From: Subdoligranulum variabile
GTDB lineage: Bacteria > Bacillota > Clostridia > Oscillospirales > Ruminococcaceae
Direction: 5' to 3'
DNA: 64,000 nt
Assembly (NCBI GenBank): GCA_004552305.1
Contig: SFOX01000001.1
Coordinates: forward strand, 1 to 64,000
A program made the position numbers and the translations under genes. The notes under the pieces were generated by a model. The model was given only the letters and a program-made list of their open reading frames with translations, did no database searches and was not told the origin of the DNA. Within the stretch, counting starts at the first letter, position 1. Each line of letters opens with the position of its first letter. This document shows positions 1-6,766 of this stretch, piece by piece.

Positions 1-60
1 GCGACCGCTGCCCCTGCTTCGGTTCGCTGTATCCGCCACTGGCGGCGCTCACCTTTGCAG

Positions 61-144
61 CACAAAGTATTATCTGCGCTTTTGGCTTAGCAGCTGCCGT
101 ACCTCGCTCGCCGTATCGGCACTTAGAATTATGCGGTATTGCCC
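61..144 (-). repeat. Partial copy A of a small MITE-like element
   Basis: About 84 bases match, inverted and with only about five differences, the element at 2857-2990. The shared part ends in the same terminal sequence (gaattatgcggtattg). The far end, left of base 61, does not match the second copy, so this copy is truncated or chimeric. Bases 1-60 hold a small ccgcc/ggcgg inverted repeat and nothing else I recognise. Confidence 0.7.
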
Positions 145-149
145 TTACT

Positions 150-1052
150 TTACGGCAGGGAAGGGGTGTAAGCCTCCAGATGGCGGGGATGCCCCTCAAA
201 AACGATGGCAATGGCGTCCGGACCGGTGTTGGCACTGACAACGCCGCCCAGCTGGAACACGAACATCGGCGCGTGACCAAAGGTCTTTCTGCACAGCTTG
301 ACCAGCTCGTCCCGCTTGGCGGTGCTGGAGGTGTATGCCACCATATAGGGCATATCCTTTACGTTGTCCACGCGCCCCTGCACCCACTTGACCATGGCGG
401 CCGGCACAGCAGCATCGCCGCGCACCTTGCTTTCCACCTTGGAAACGCCGTCGTTCAGGCTGATAATGGGGCGGATACCCAGCAGATCGCCCACCACGGC
501 AGCCGCTGCGCTGACACGCCCGGACTTTTTCATCTGGCGCAGGCTGTACGCAGCCAAGCAGATTTCCACACAGTCCAGCTTGCGCAGCAATTCATCCACG
601 CAGGCGTTCAGCTCGCCGCCGTTGCGCACCTTGCGGGCGCACTCGCAGAAATACCAGCCGTAGGGCATGGAATAGGTATGGCTGTCCAGCACGCGCACAC
701 GCAGGGTGTGACCGGGGCATTCCTCGTCAAACATCTCCACCGCCTTCAGGGCGTTATTGTAGGTGCTGGAGCCGCCGCCGTTCATCACCAGATGCACAAG
801 GTCGGTGTAGCCTTCGGTTTCGTAGCGCTGGTAAATTTCGCACCATTGCAGCTGCGTAATGGCAGCCGTGGTGGGTACCGCTTCCGAATGGCGCATCATC
901 TCGTAAAATTCGTTGTTGGTCATATCGCGGCGCTCAATATACTCTTTGCCGTCCAGATTGATGGGGAACCCAACGACCTCAATGCCGTATTTGTTCGCCA
1001 GCTCCTGCGGTATATCGGAACAGGAATCCGTCAAAAAACCGATCTTACTCAT
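150..1052 (-). CDS. DegV family fatty-acid-binding protein
   Basis: 300 residues, the usual DegV length. The N-terminus (IGFLTDSCSDIP) and the PTTAAITQ segment near residue 60 are typical of the family, a two-domain EDD fold that holds one fatty-acid molecule. In Firmicutes, DegV/FakB proteins present exogenous fatty acids to the kinase FakA for phosphorylation and entry into phospholipid synthesis; I infer that role here. No fakA-like gene is in the window, so the partner must be elsewhere. The start codon overlaps the end of trmL by 4 bases (ATGA), so the gene is translationally coupled and is probably the last gene of the pyridoxamine kinase-trmL-degV transcript. Confidence 0.9.
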   Translation of the reverse strand: MSKIGFLTDSCSDIPQELANKYGIEVVGFPINLDGKEYIERRDMTNNEFYEMMRHSEAVPTTAAITQLQWCEIYQRYETEGYTDLVHLVMNGGGSSTYNNALKAVEMFDEECPGHTLRVRVLDSHTYSMPYGWYFCECARKVRNGGELNACVDELLRKLDCVEICLAAYSLRQMKKSGRVSAAAAVVGDLLGIRPIISLNDGVSKVESKVRGDAAVPAAMVKWVQGRVDNVKDMPYMVAYTSSTAKRDELVKLCRKTFGHAPMFVFQLGGVVSANTGPDAIAIVFEGHPRHLEAYTPSLP

Positions 1053-1558
1053 TGTACTTCCTCACTCCAGTTGTAACGGGTCAGTTGTCCATGGGTTTCC
1101 AACTCCGCAAAGTCCCACTGGCGCAGCACCTCATACACGCCGACAGCCACCGCGTTGGAAAGATTCAGGCAGCGCTCGCCGCGGCGCATGGGCATACGCA
1201 CACAATCTGCCTCATGGGCAGCCAGCAGTTCTTCGGGCAGACCTGCGTCCTCGCGTCCAAACACAAGGTACGCGCCGTCAGGGTAGCTTACATCCACATG
1301 GCGGCGGGGTCCCTTGGAGGTAAAGTAGAAAAACGGTCCCTTGTTCTTGGCAAAAAAGTCCGCTAGGTCTTTATAATATGTTATATCAAGCTGGTGCCAA
1401 TAGTCAAGCCCGGCGCGCTTTAATTTTTTGTCGTCAATGGTAAAGCCCATCGGTCCCACCATGTGCAGGCGTGCGCCGGTAACCGCGCAGGTACGCGCAA
1501 TATTGCCAGAATTTTGGGGGATCTGCGGTTCCACCAGTACGATATTGACCGTTGCCAT
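1049..1558 (-). CDS. trmL: tRNA (cytidine/uridine-2'-O-)-methyltransferase TrmL
   Basis: A SPOUT-class methyltransferase of 169 residues. Motifs in order: PQNSGNIARTC near the N-terminus, LVFGREDAGLPEEL in the middle, and the knot-forming MPMRRGERCLNLSNAVAVG near the C-terminus, which binds S-adenosylmethionine. TrmL methylates the wobble-base ribose of certain leucine tRNAs in the cytoplasm. I chose the ATG at 1558 because AGAGGA lies 9 bases upstream; an in-frame TTG two codons earlier lacks that spacing. The gene is 31 bases downstream of the pyridoxamine kinase gene and overlaps degV, so the three form an operon. Confidence 0.93.
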   Translation of the reverse strand: MATVNIVLVEPQIPQNSGNIARTCAVTGARLHMVGPMGFTIDDKKLKRAGLDYWHQLDITYYKDLADFFAKNKGPFFYFTSKGPRRHVDVSYPDGAYLVFGREDAGLPEELLAAHEADCVRMPMRRGERCLNLSNAVAVGVYEVLRQWDFAELETHGQLTRYNWSEEVQ

Positions 1559-1589
1559 ATTCAAACATCCTCTACATTTTGTACAAATT

Positions 1590-2420
1590 TTATCGGGGCA
1601 TCAATTTGGGCAGGGCTGCCTCCAGCCACACGCCCAGCCGCTCGTCCGCGCCCTCCGGCGTCTGGCGGATGCACTCGGCAACAAAGGCGGCTGCCGCCTG
1701 CACCGCCGCCTGCGGCACATTGCCCTGCAGCATACGCCCCACCAGAACGGCGGCAAAAATATCCCCGGTGCCGTGGTACAGCCGGGGGATCATCGGTGTT
1801 TTCACGCAGTAGCCAGCGCCGCCGCGCCCGGCGCCCACACAGCCGATGCACCGCCCGTCCGAAAGCCCGGTCACCCCGGTCACTACGACCTCGGGTGCCA
1901 GCTTGGTCAGCCGTGCCGCCTGCCCGGCAGCCTGCTCCACGCCCTGCACGCCGGGCAATTCATCCCCCAGCAGCAGGGCAGCCTCGGTCATATTGGGTAC
2001 AATGACATCGGCGCGGGCGCACAGCGCCTGCATCGCTTGCACCAGATCAGCGCTCAGCCCCCGGTACATCTGCCCGCCGTCGCCCATAACCGGGTCCACG
2101 ACCTTCAGCGCATTGGGCCACAGGGTAAACGCCTGCTCCACCAGATGCGCCTGGGCGCTGTCCGCCAGATATCCGGAGTAGATGCAGTCAAACTGCAAGC
2201 CCAGCCGATGGTAATGATCCAGCGCCGCCGGACCGTACCCAGGGTTGGAGAGCTTGGCGGGCGTACCCAGCCCGCCCGTATGGGTGGAAAGCACCGCCGT
2301 GGGCAGGGCAACCGCCTGCACCCCCAAGGCGGACAACACCGGTATAATGACCGAGAGCGCCGCCCGACCAAAGCCGGGCAAATCGTGAATGGCTAATACT
2401 GTTTTTGGTGCATTGGACAT
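1590..2420 (-). CDS. Pyridoxamine/pyridoxal kinase (PdxY-like)
   Basis: 276 residues with the ribokinase-like fold: an N-terminal TVLAIHDLPGFGRAAL segment, the DPVMGDGG motif near the middle, and the C-terminal GTGDIF motif with the catalytic aspartate. The family phosphorylates pyridoxal, pyridoxine or pyridoxamine to salvage vitamin B6. The ATG at 2420 is preceded by AGGAAAAGG at good spacing. The reading frame stays open for 134 more codons upstream, but that extension has no kinase similarity and runs across the oppositely oriented small gene, so I exclude it. It heads the operon with trmL and degV. The exact substrate preference cannot be read from the sequence. Confidence 0.9.
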   Translation of the reverse strand: MSNAPKTVLAIHDLPGFGRAALSVIIPVLSALGVQAVALPTAVLSTHTGGLGTPAKLSNPGYGPAALDHYHRLGLQFDCIYSGYLADSAQAHLVEQAFTLWPNALKVVDPVMGDGGQMYRGLSADLVQAMQALCARADVIVPNMTEAALLLGDELPGVQGVEQAAGQAARLTKLAPEVVVTGVTGLSDGRCIGCVGAGRGGAGYCVKTPMIPRLYHGTGDIFAAVLVGRMLQGNVPQAAVQAAAAFVAECIRQTPEGADERLGVWLEAALPKLMPR

Positions 2421-2603
2421 ACGCACAGACCCTTTTCCTGTTATTTTTGTTGCCTTTGATTTCGCTGTCATCGTACCACAAAATCCCCCACAAAAAAGGG
2501 CGGAATCGGGCGAAGCAAAAACTTTATTTGTGCTTTTGTGAATAATTGCATCGCTTGTGCAGAAAATAGTTCCATCCCACACGAAGAAAGGAGCGTTTCT
2601 GCG

Positions 2604-2774
2604 ATGAATCTTTCCACTATGTTTGCCGCTGCTGCGGGCGTTGCCGTAGGGGCAGCCACCGTTTGCCTTGCCACCAAGGATCGGCGCGAGATGCAGCGCA
2701 CCGTCCACAGGCTCGCCAAGGGCGCTGAAAAGACCCTTGCCGACCTCGACAAAGCCGTGCAGCGTATGCAATGA
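2604..2774 (+). CDS. Small membrane-anchored protein, unknown function
   Basis: 56 residues. An alanine/glycine/valine-rich hydrophobic segment at about residues 6-24 is followed by a charged, probably helical tail (KDRREMQRTVHRLAKGAEK). A clear Shine-Dalgarno (gaaaggag) precedes the ATG at 2604 by 10 bases. The organisation recalls short YtxH-like envelope proteins, but I do not claim that family. It is divergent from the pyridoxamine kinase gene and convergent with serA. It is probably a real gene because of the strong ribosome binding site and the coherent membrane topology. The role is unknown. Confidence 0.6.
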   Translation: MNLSTMFAAAAGVAVGAATVCLATKDRREMQRTVHRLAKGAEKTLADLDKAVQRMQ

Positions 2775-2825
2775 CATTTTAGTATAGCATACTTTGTCAA
2801 AAATCGCAAACCACCGCCGCAAAAA

Positions 2826-2854
2826 AATCCCTGCCGCAAATTGCAGCAGGGATT
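2826..2854. terminator. Intrinsic terminator after serA
   Basis: A perfect 9-bp stem (aatccctgc / gcagggatt) is flanked by an A-run on its left and a short T-run on its right. On the minus strand it gives a stem followed by a U-run, which would end the serC-serA transcript after it crosses the MITE-like element. It may also stop rightward transcription of the 56-residue gene. Confidence 0.75.
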
Positions 2855-2856
2855 TT

Positions 2857-2990
2857 GGTCAATACCGCATAATTCTAAGTGCCGATACGGCGAGCGAGGT
2901 GCGGCAGATGCTAAGCCAAAAGCGCAGGCAATACTTTGTGTATTGGCGAGCATTTTGGAGCCGACAGGCGCGAATTATGCGGTGTTGTCC
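2857..2990. repeat. MITE-like element, complete copy B
   Basis: About 134 bases bounded by 19-base imperfect terminal inverted repeats (ggtcaataccgcataattc and the complement of gaattatgcggtgttgtcc, 17 of 19 matching). It carries no credible gene. Most of it recurs inverted at 61-144. It sits in the 3' untranslated region of serA, between the stop codon and the terminator. The size, terminal repeats and lack of coding capacity fit a non-autonomous miniature transposable element. No flanking target duplication is obvious. Confidence 0.65.
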
Positions 2991-2998
2991 TTGCAATT

Positions 2999-4159
2999 TT
3001 ATAGGATTCGCACGCGGATCGCCGCGTCAATGCCGCGCAGCTCGTCCGCCAGGGTGTCGGTCACATCACCGGTGACGTCCAGCATGGTATAGGCAACGTC
3101 CTTTTTGCCCTTGTTGACCATATTCTCGATGTTCAACCGCGCCTTTGTCAAAATGCCGGTGATGGCGGAAATCGCGCCCGGCTCGTTTTTGTGGATGATG
3201 CAGATGCGCTTTCCATGGATGCGCGGCTGGCTGACGTCCGGCAGGTTGACGCTGTGGGCAATGTTGCCGTTGATCAGATAATCACTCAGCTCGGCTGCCG
3301 CCATCACTGCGCAGTTGGTTTCGCTCTCGGGGGTGCTGGCGCCCAGATGCGGCGTGCAGGCAACTCCCTTGACGCCCAGCAGCTCCTCACTGGGGAAATC
3401 GCAGAAATATTGCGCGACCTTGCCGCTGTTCAGGGCATTCAGCAAAGCGGCGTTGTCCACCAGCTCACCGCGGGCAAAGTTCAGCACGCGCACGCCCTCC
3501 TTGCACATGGCAAGCGTCTGAGCATTGATGGTATGGCGGGTCGTGGGCAGGTAGGGGACATGGATGGTCAGGTAATCGCAGCGGGGCAGCATATCGCTCA
3601 GCGTGACGCAGTGCTGCACACTGCGCGACAAGCTCCACGCGGCGTCAATGGAAATATACGGGTCGTACCCCAGCACCTCCATGCCCAGCGCCACAGCCGC
3701 ATTGGCAACGCGCGCGCCGATGGCACCCAAGCCGACCACGCCCAGCGTCTTGCCCCGCAGCTCAGGACCGACAAACTGCTTTTTGCCCTTTTCCACATCC
3801 TTGGCAATGGTGTCGCGTCCTTTCAGCGTCTGCGCCCAGTTCACGGCATCCACCATATTACGGCTGCCTGCCACCAGCGCACCAACGACCAGCTCTGCCA
3901 CCGCGTTGGCGTTGGCACCGGGCGTGTTGAACACCACAATACCCTCGGCAGTGCAGGTATCCACCGGGATGTTGTTGGTACCCGCACCCGCGCGGGCGAT
4001 GGCCAAAAGGCTATCGGGCATCGGCGTATCGTGCATATCGGCGCTGCGCACCAAAATGCCGTCCGGTGCGCCGGAATCATTGTTGACCTCAAACTGGTTG
4101 GCGGGCAGCTTGCTCAGCCCGGCAGGGGAGATGGCGTTCAGCGTTTTGATGGTATACAT
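2999..4159 (-). CDS. serA: D-3-phosphoglycerate dehydrogenase, short ACT form
   Basis: 386 residues. It oxidises 3-phosphoglycerate to 3-phosphohydroxypyruvate, the first step of serine synthesis in the cytoplasm. The Rossmann NAD motif VVGLGAIGARVA lies near residue 140. The NFARGEL segment carries the catalytic arginine and HLGAST the catalytic histidine. A C-terminal ACT domain (about residues 315-386, with ICIIHKNEPGAIS) replaces the longer regulatory region of other family members and usually binds serine for feedback inhibition. The gene starts 14 bases after serC on the same strand, with GAGGGGG as ribosome binding site, so serC and serA form one operon. Confidence 0.96.
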   Translation of the reverse strand: MYTIKTLNAISPAGLSKLPANQFEVNNDSGAPDGILVRSADMHDTPMPDSLLAIARAGAGTNNIPVDTCTAEGIVVFNTPGANANAVAELVVGALVAGSRNMVDAVNWAQTLKGRDTIAKDVEKGKKQFVGPELRGKTLGVVGLGAIGARVANAAVALGMEVLGYDPYISIDAAWSLSRSVQHCVTLSDMLPRCDYLTIHVPYLPTTRHTINAQTLAMCKEGVRVLNFARGELVDNAALLNALNSGKVAQYFCDFPSEELLGVKGVACTPHLGASTPESETNCAVMAAAELSDYLINGNIAHSVNLPDVSQPRIHGKRICIIHKNEPGAISAITGILTKARLNIENMVNKGKKDVAYTMLDVTGDVTDTLADELRGIDAAIRVRIL

Positions 4160-4173
4160 AAAATTGCCCCCTC

Positions 4174-5271
4174 TTACTTATGCTCCTTGCGGAACTTCTC
4201 CATAAAATCGACCAGCTTGGCAACGCCCTCCGGCGGCATTGCGTTGTAGATGGACGCACGCATACCGCCCACCAAACGGTGTCCCTTCAGGTTCACGAAG
4301 CCCGCCTCCGTCGCCGCCGCGCAAAACGCCTTGTCGGTGTCGGCGTCGGGGCTGGTAAAGGTGACGTTCATCAGGCTGCGGTATTCCTTCTGCACGGGAT
4401 TTTTGTAGAAATCCTGCCCGTCCAGATATTCATACAGCACATTGGCCTTTGCCTCGTTGATTTTTTTCATCTCAGCAAGACCGCCGACTTCTTTTTCCAG
4501 ATACTGCATCACCAGACCGGTCATATAAATGCACCAGCAGGGCGGGGTATTGTACATACTGTCGGCATTCAGCAGGGTAGTGTAGTTCATCATGGTGGGG
4601 ATCTGCTCAGGCTCCAGCCCCTTGGCGGACTTGCCCAGCAGATCCTCGCGCACAATGGCAACCGCCATACCGGCGGGGGCAATGTTTTTCTGTACGCCGA
4701 AATAAATCACACCGTATTGGCTGACATCCACCGGCTCAGAGCAGATCATCGAACTCATATCTGCCACCAGCGGCACGCCCTCCACCTGCGGCAACTCCTT
4801 ATATTTGGTGCCGAAAATCGTGTTGTTCTGGCAGATGTGGATGTAGCTGGCGTTGGGGTCGTAGTCGATAGCCTTCACATCGGGAATGTAGGTAAAGTTT
4901 TTATCCTTGCTGCTGGCGGCAAGGCGCGCTGTGCCGAACTTGGCGGCTTCCTCGGCAGCCTTTTTGCTGAAATTGCCGGTCACAATATAATCTGCCGTGC
5001 CGGTCGTCATAAAGTTCAGCGGCACCATGGCAAACTGCTGGGTCGCACCGCCCTGGAAAAAGCCCACCTTATAATTGTCGGGGATGTTCAGCACCCGGCG
5101 CATGGTAGCCTCGGTGTTTTCCAGAATTTCCTCAAACCACTTGCTGCGGTGGCTCATCTCCATCACGCTCATACCGGAGCCGTGGTAATCCAACAGCTCT
5201 GCCTGTGCAGTTTTCAGAACGCTTTCCGGCAGCATCGAAGGACCGGCACTGAAATTATAGACTCTGGACAT
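4174..5271 (-). CDS. serC: Phosphoserine aminotransferase
   Basis: 365 residues, normal for SerC, a PLP enzyme that converts phosphohydroxypyruvate and glutamate to phosphoserine. The N-terminus MSRVYNFSAGPSMLP, the QGGATQQF segment and YFGVQKNIAPAG, with the lysine that binds PLP, are diagnostic. I start at 5271, where GGGAGG lies 8 bases upstream; the frame is open 11 codons further but without family similarity. It is the first gene of the serC-serA operon. No serB phosphatase gene is in the window. A strong terminator hairpin lies in its leader (see 5289-5320). Confidence 0.96.
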   Translation of the reverse strand: MSRVYNFSAGPSMLPESVLKTAQAELLDYHGSGMSVMEMSHRSKWFEEILENTEATMRRVLNIPDNYKVGFFQGGATQQFAMVPLNFMTTGTADYIVTGNFSKKAAEEAAKFGTARLAASSKDKNFTYIPDVKAIDYDPNASYIHICQNNTIFGTKYKELPQVEGVPLVADMSSMICSEPVDVSQYGVIYFGVQKNIAPAGMAVAIVREDLLGKSAKGLEPEQIPTMMNYTTLLNADSMYNTPPCWCIYMTGLVMQYLEKEVGGLAEMKKINEAKANVLYEYLDGQDFYKNPVQKEYRSLMNVTFTSPDADTDKAFCAAATEAGFVNLKGHRLVGGMRASIYNAMPPEGVAKLVDFMEKFRKEHK

Positions 5272-5288
5272 TTTCCATTCCTCCCTAA

Positions 5289-5320
5289 TAAAAAGGGCAG
5301 TCACCCTTTGGATGCTGCCC
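5289..5320 (-). terminator. Terminator hairpin inside the serC leader (possible attenuator)
   Basis: Read leftward: GGGCAGCATCC, a 3-base loop, GGGTGACTGCCC with one bulged A, then TTTTTA. The hairpin lies between a promoter (-35 TTGCTC at 5371-5376, 17-base spacer, -10 TATACT at 5348-5353) and the serC ribosome binding site. That geometry is what a transcription attenuator has. The leader before the hairpin is only about 20 bases, too short for a known aptamer. Confidence 0.6.
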
Positions 5321-5347
5321 CTTGCGCATCGTTGCGGCTATGTATAT

Positions 5348-5376
5348 AGTATAGTGAGTAAGCCGGAACAGAGCAA
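5348..5376 (-). promoter_or_regulatory. Probable serC-serA promoter
   Basis: TTGCTC, 17 bases, TATACT, read on the minus strand, about 80 bases upstream of the serC start. Confidence 0.5.
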
Positions 5377-5451
5377 GCTGGCAACATTCCGAAAACACGC
5401 CTGTTGCAGCCGTCTGTTTTTACAGAATAGCTAAACGTCCGTCCATTGCAC

Positions 5452-5483
5452 ACACTTCATTTTACATTTGTAAAACGAAGTGT
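5452..5483. promoter_or_regulatory. BlaI-type operator 1, long palindrome
   Basis: A 32-base palindrome with 15-base arms and one mismatch: ACACTTC, A, TTTTACA, TT, TGTAAAA, C, GAAGTGT. The core TACA-NN-TGTA is the published BlaI/MecI operator core. It lies between the serC promoter and the BlaI-type gene, about 115 bases upstream of the latter. Confidence 0.7.
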
Positions 5484-5529
5484 CCTTCCGTGGCGGAAAT
5501 TCTTTTAAAAATTTTATATTAAAAAGCAC

Positions 5530-5588
5530 TTGCGCTTTTTCTCCCACAGATGTAAAATATAATCACAGTAGCTTTTACATCTGTAAAA
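5530..5588 (+). promoter_or_regulatory. Promoter and two operators of the BlaI-type gene
   Basis: -35 TTGCGC at 5530-5535, 17-base spacer, -10 TAAAAT at 5553-5558. A half-conserved operator (ACAGATGTAAAAT, from 5546) covers the -10. A full one (TTTTACA-TC-TGTAAAA, 5573-5588) sits immediately before the Shine-Dalgarno. Bound repressor would block its own transcription, so autoregulation is likely. Confidence 0.65.
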
Positions 5589-5599
5589 AGGAGGCTTTT

Positions 5600-5992
5600 A
5601 TGCAGACGTTATCGCACAGTGAAGAACAGGTTATGGCAGCGCTGTGGGCGTGCCAGGCGCCCGCCACACGGCGGGAGATTGCCGCCCATCTTCCGGCAGA
5701 GTGCCGCTGGGCGGATTCCACCCTGTTGAATTTTCTGCTCCGGCTGGAAAAAAAATCCTTTGTCCGCTGCGAAAAAGACAAAAACAAAAACCTTTACTAC
5801 CCGCTGGTGCGCCACACCACCTATTGCGCAGCCGTCAGCCAGCAGCATCTGCAAACGCTGTACGGCGGCGATCTGCGCGCTATGGTGCGCGTTCTGGCTG
5901 ACACCGGGCGCATTTCCTACGCGGATGTTGAACGTCTGCTGCGCTTTTTGGGCGAGTATCAGGCAGAAAATCCGGAATACGACTACGAATAA
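5600..5992 (+). CDS. BlaI/MecI/CopY family transcriptional repressor
   Basis: 130 residues, the family's usual length. The N-terminal winged helix (LSHSEEQVMAALWACQAPATRREIAAHL) matches the BlaI/CopY pattern, and the C-terminal helices would dimerise. The family represses antibiotic-resistance or copper genes and is usually inactivated by a BlaR1/MecR1 membrane protease or a metal. No such partner is adjacent. No cysteine metal motif as in CopY is seen, so I favour the BlaI side. The ATG at 5600 follows AAAAGGAGG. The gene is surrounded by at least four TACA-NN-TGTA sites, one in its own leader. The target gene is unknown. Confidence 0.85.
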   Translation: MQTLSHSEEQVMAALWACQAPATRREIAAHLPAECRWADSTLLNFLLRLEKKSFVRCEKDKNKNLYYPLVRHTTYCAAVSQQHLQTLYGGDLRAMVRVLADTGRISYADVERLLRFLGEYQAENPEYDYE

Positions 5993-5996
5993 GCCT

Positions 5997-6012
5997 TTTT
6001 ACGTCTGTAAAA
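5997..6012. promoter_or_regulatory. BlaI-type operator 4
   Basis: TTTTACG-TC-TGTAAAA, 13 of 14 arm bases symmetric. It lies just after the repressor stop codon and overlaps the last codons of the convergent TIGR03915-like gene. It is the same sequence type as the sites at 5452 and 5573. Its position between two gene ends is unusual for an operator; it may act as a roadblock or belong to an antisense promoter. Confidence 0.45.
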
Positions 6013-6766
6013 TATCTTTGCGCATTTCGGGCATATCCTGTCGGTAGCGCAGCGGGACGTGCTGCGTCTGCAGCTTTTCGTTGCGGCGTTCCTCAATGGT
6101 CAGCGCCTTAAAGAACCGTTTCCACAGGGTCTGCCACGCCAGCTCGTCCGGCTCAGCGGATGCCTCGTAGCGCTCCATCCGCAAAAACTGCACCTGCCCG
6201 TTTCTGCGCAGCAAGGCTTCCTTGTGGGTGGCATCGTAGATCAAAAAATCATCATCGGGCAGACGACTGCAAAAATGCGCACGCAGCATCGGCAGCACAC
6301 GATTTTGCGGGTGGATTTGCGCACCCAGCATCCCGTCCTTTTCCTCAAACCGCAAAAGTTCGATCATACGGCATATTTCATTGTTGACGGCGCGCTCCAG
6401 TGCAAACGCCTGTGCCACCTGCGTATGCCCCAGCATCTGCGCAGCCTGCCCGCCCTGCGCAAAGCACAGGCGGATAAACCGCAGCAATATCAGATCCTTT
6501 TCCTCTGCACAGGACAAAAAGCCCACCGCCACCCGTTCATACACGGTCATGCCCAAGCGCTTCAGCCCGGTCGCGACGCGCCGGGCTTTTTCCGTTTCAG
6601 TCGGTATATCGCGCATTTCAAACAAAACCAGCTGCTCAGCATCCGGCGCGGCAATCAGCGAGGGGATTTCCCTTTGGGTAAAACTTTCAAACACGCAGCA
6701 CAAAAAACCGGCAAAACTGCCGTCATACCGGTAGGCAACATCCCTTACATCCGCCTGGTAACGCAT
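5999..6766 (-). CDS. TIGR03915 family putative DNA metabolism protein
   Basis: 255 residues. The N-terminus (DVAYRYDGSFAGFLCCVFESF) and the ESF...REIP stretch match the family TIGR03915 (DUF4130). The family is found next to a radical-SAM partner, exactly as here: the two genes overlap by 22 bases. The family is assigned to DNA metabolism or repair because of this partner; its biochemical activity is not established. The C-terminal codons contain a BlaI-type operator. The call rests on pattern recognition plus context. Confidence 0.82.
   Translation of the reverse strand: MRYQADVRDVAYRYDGSFAGFLCCVFESFTQREIPSLIAAPDAEQLVLFEMRDIPTETEKARRVATGLKRLGMTVYERVAVGFLSCAEEKDLILLRFIRLCFAQGGQAAQMLGHTQVAQAFALERAVNNEICRMIELLRFEEKDGMLGAQIHPQNRVLPMLRAHFCSRLPDDDFLIYDATHKEALLRRNGQVQFLRMERYEASAEPDELAWQTLWKRFFKALTIEERRNEKLQTQHVPLRYRQDMPEMRKDILQT

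Noticed and set aside
2421..2822. N-terminal extension of the pyridoxamine kinase
   Set aside because: The frame is open but overlaps the divergent 56-residue gene, lacks kinase similarity, and a good ribosome site marks the internal start.
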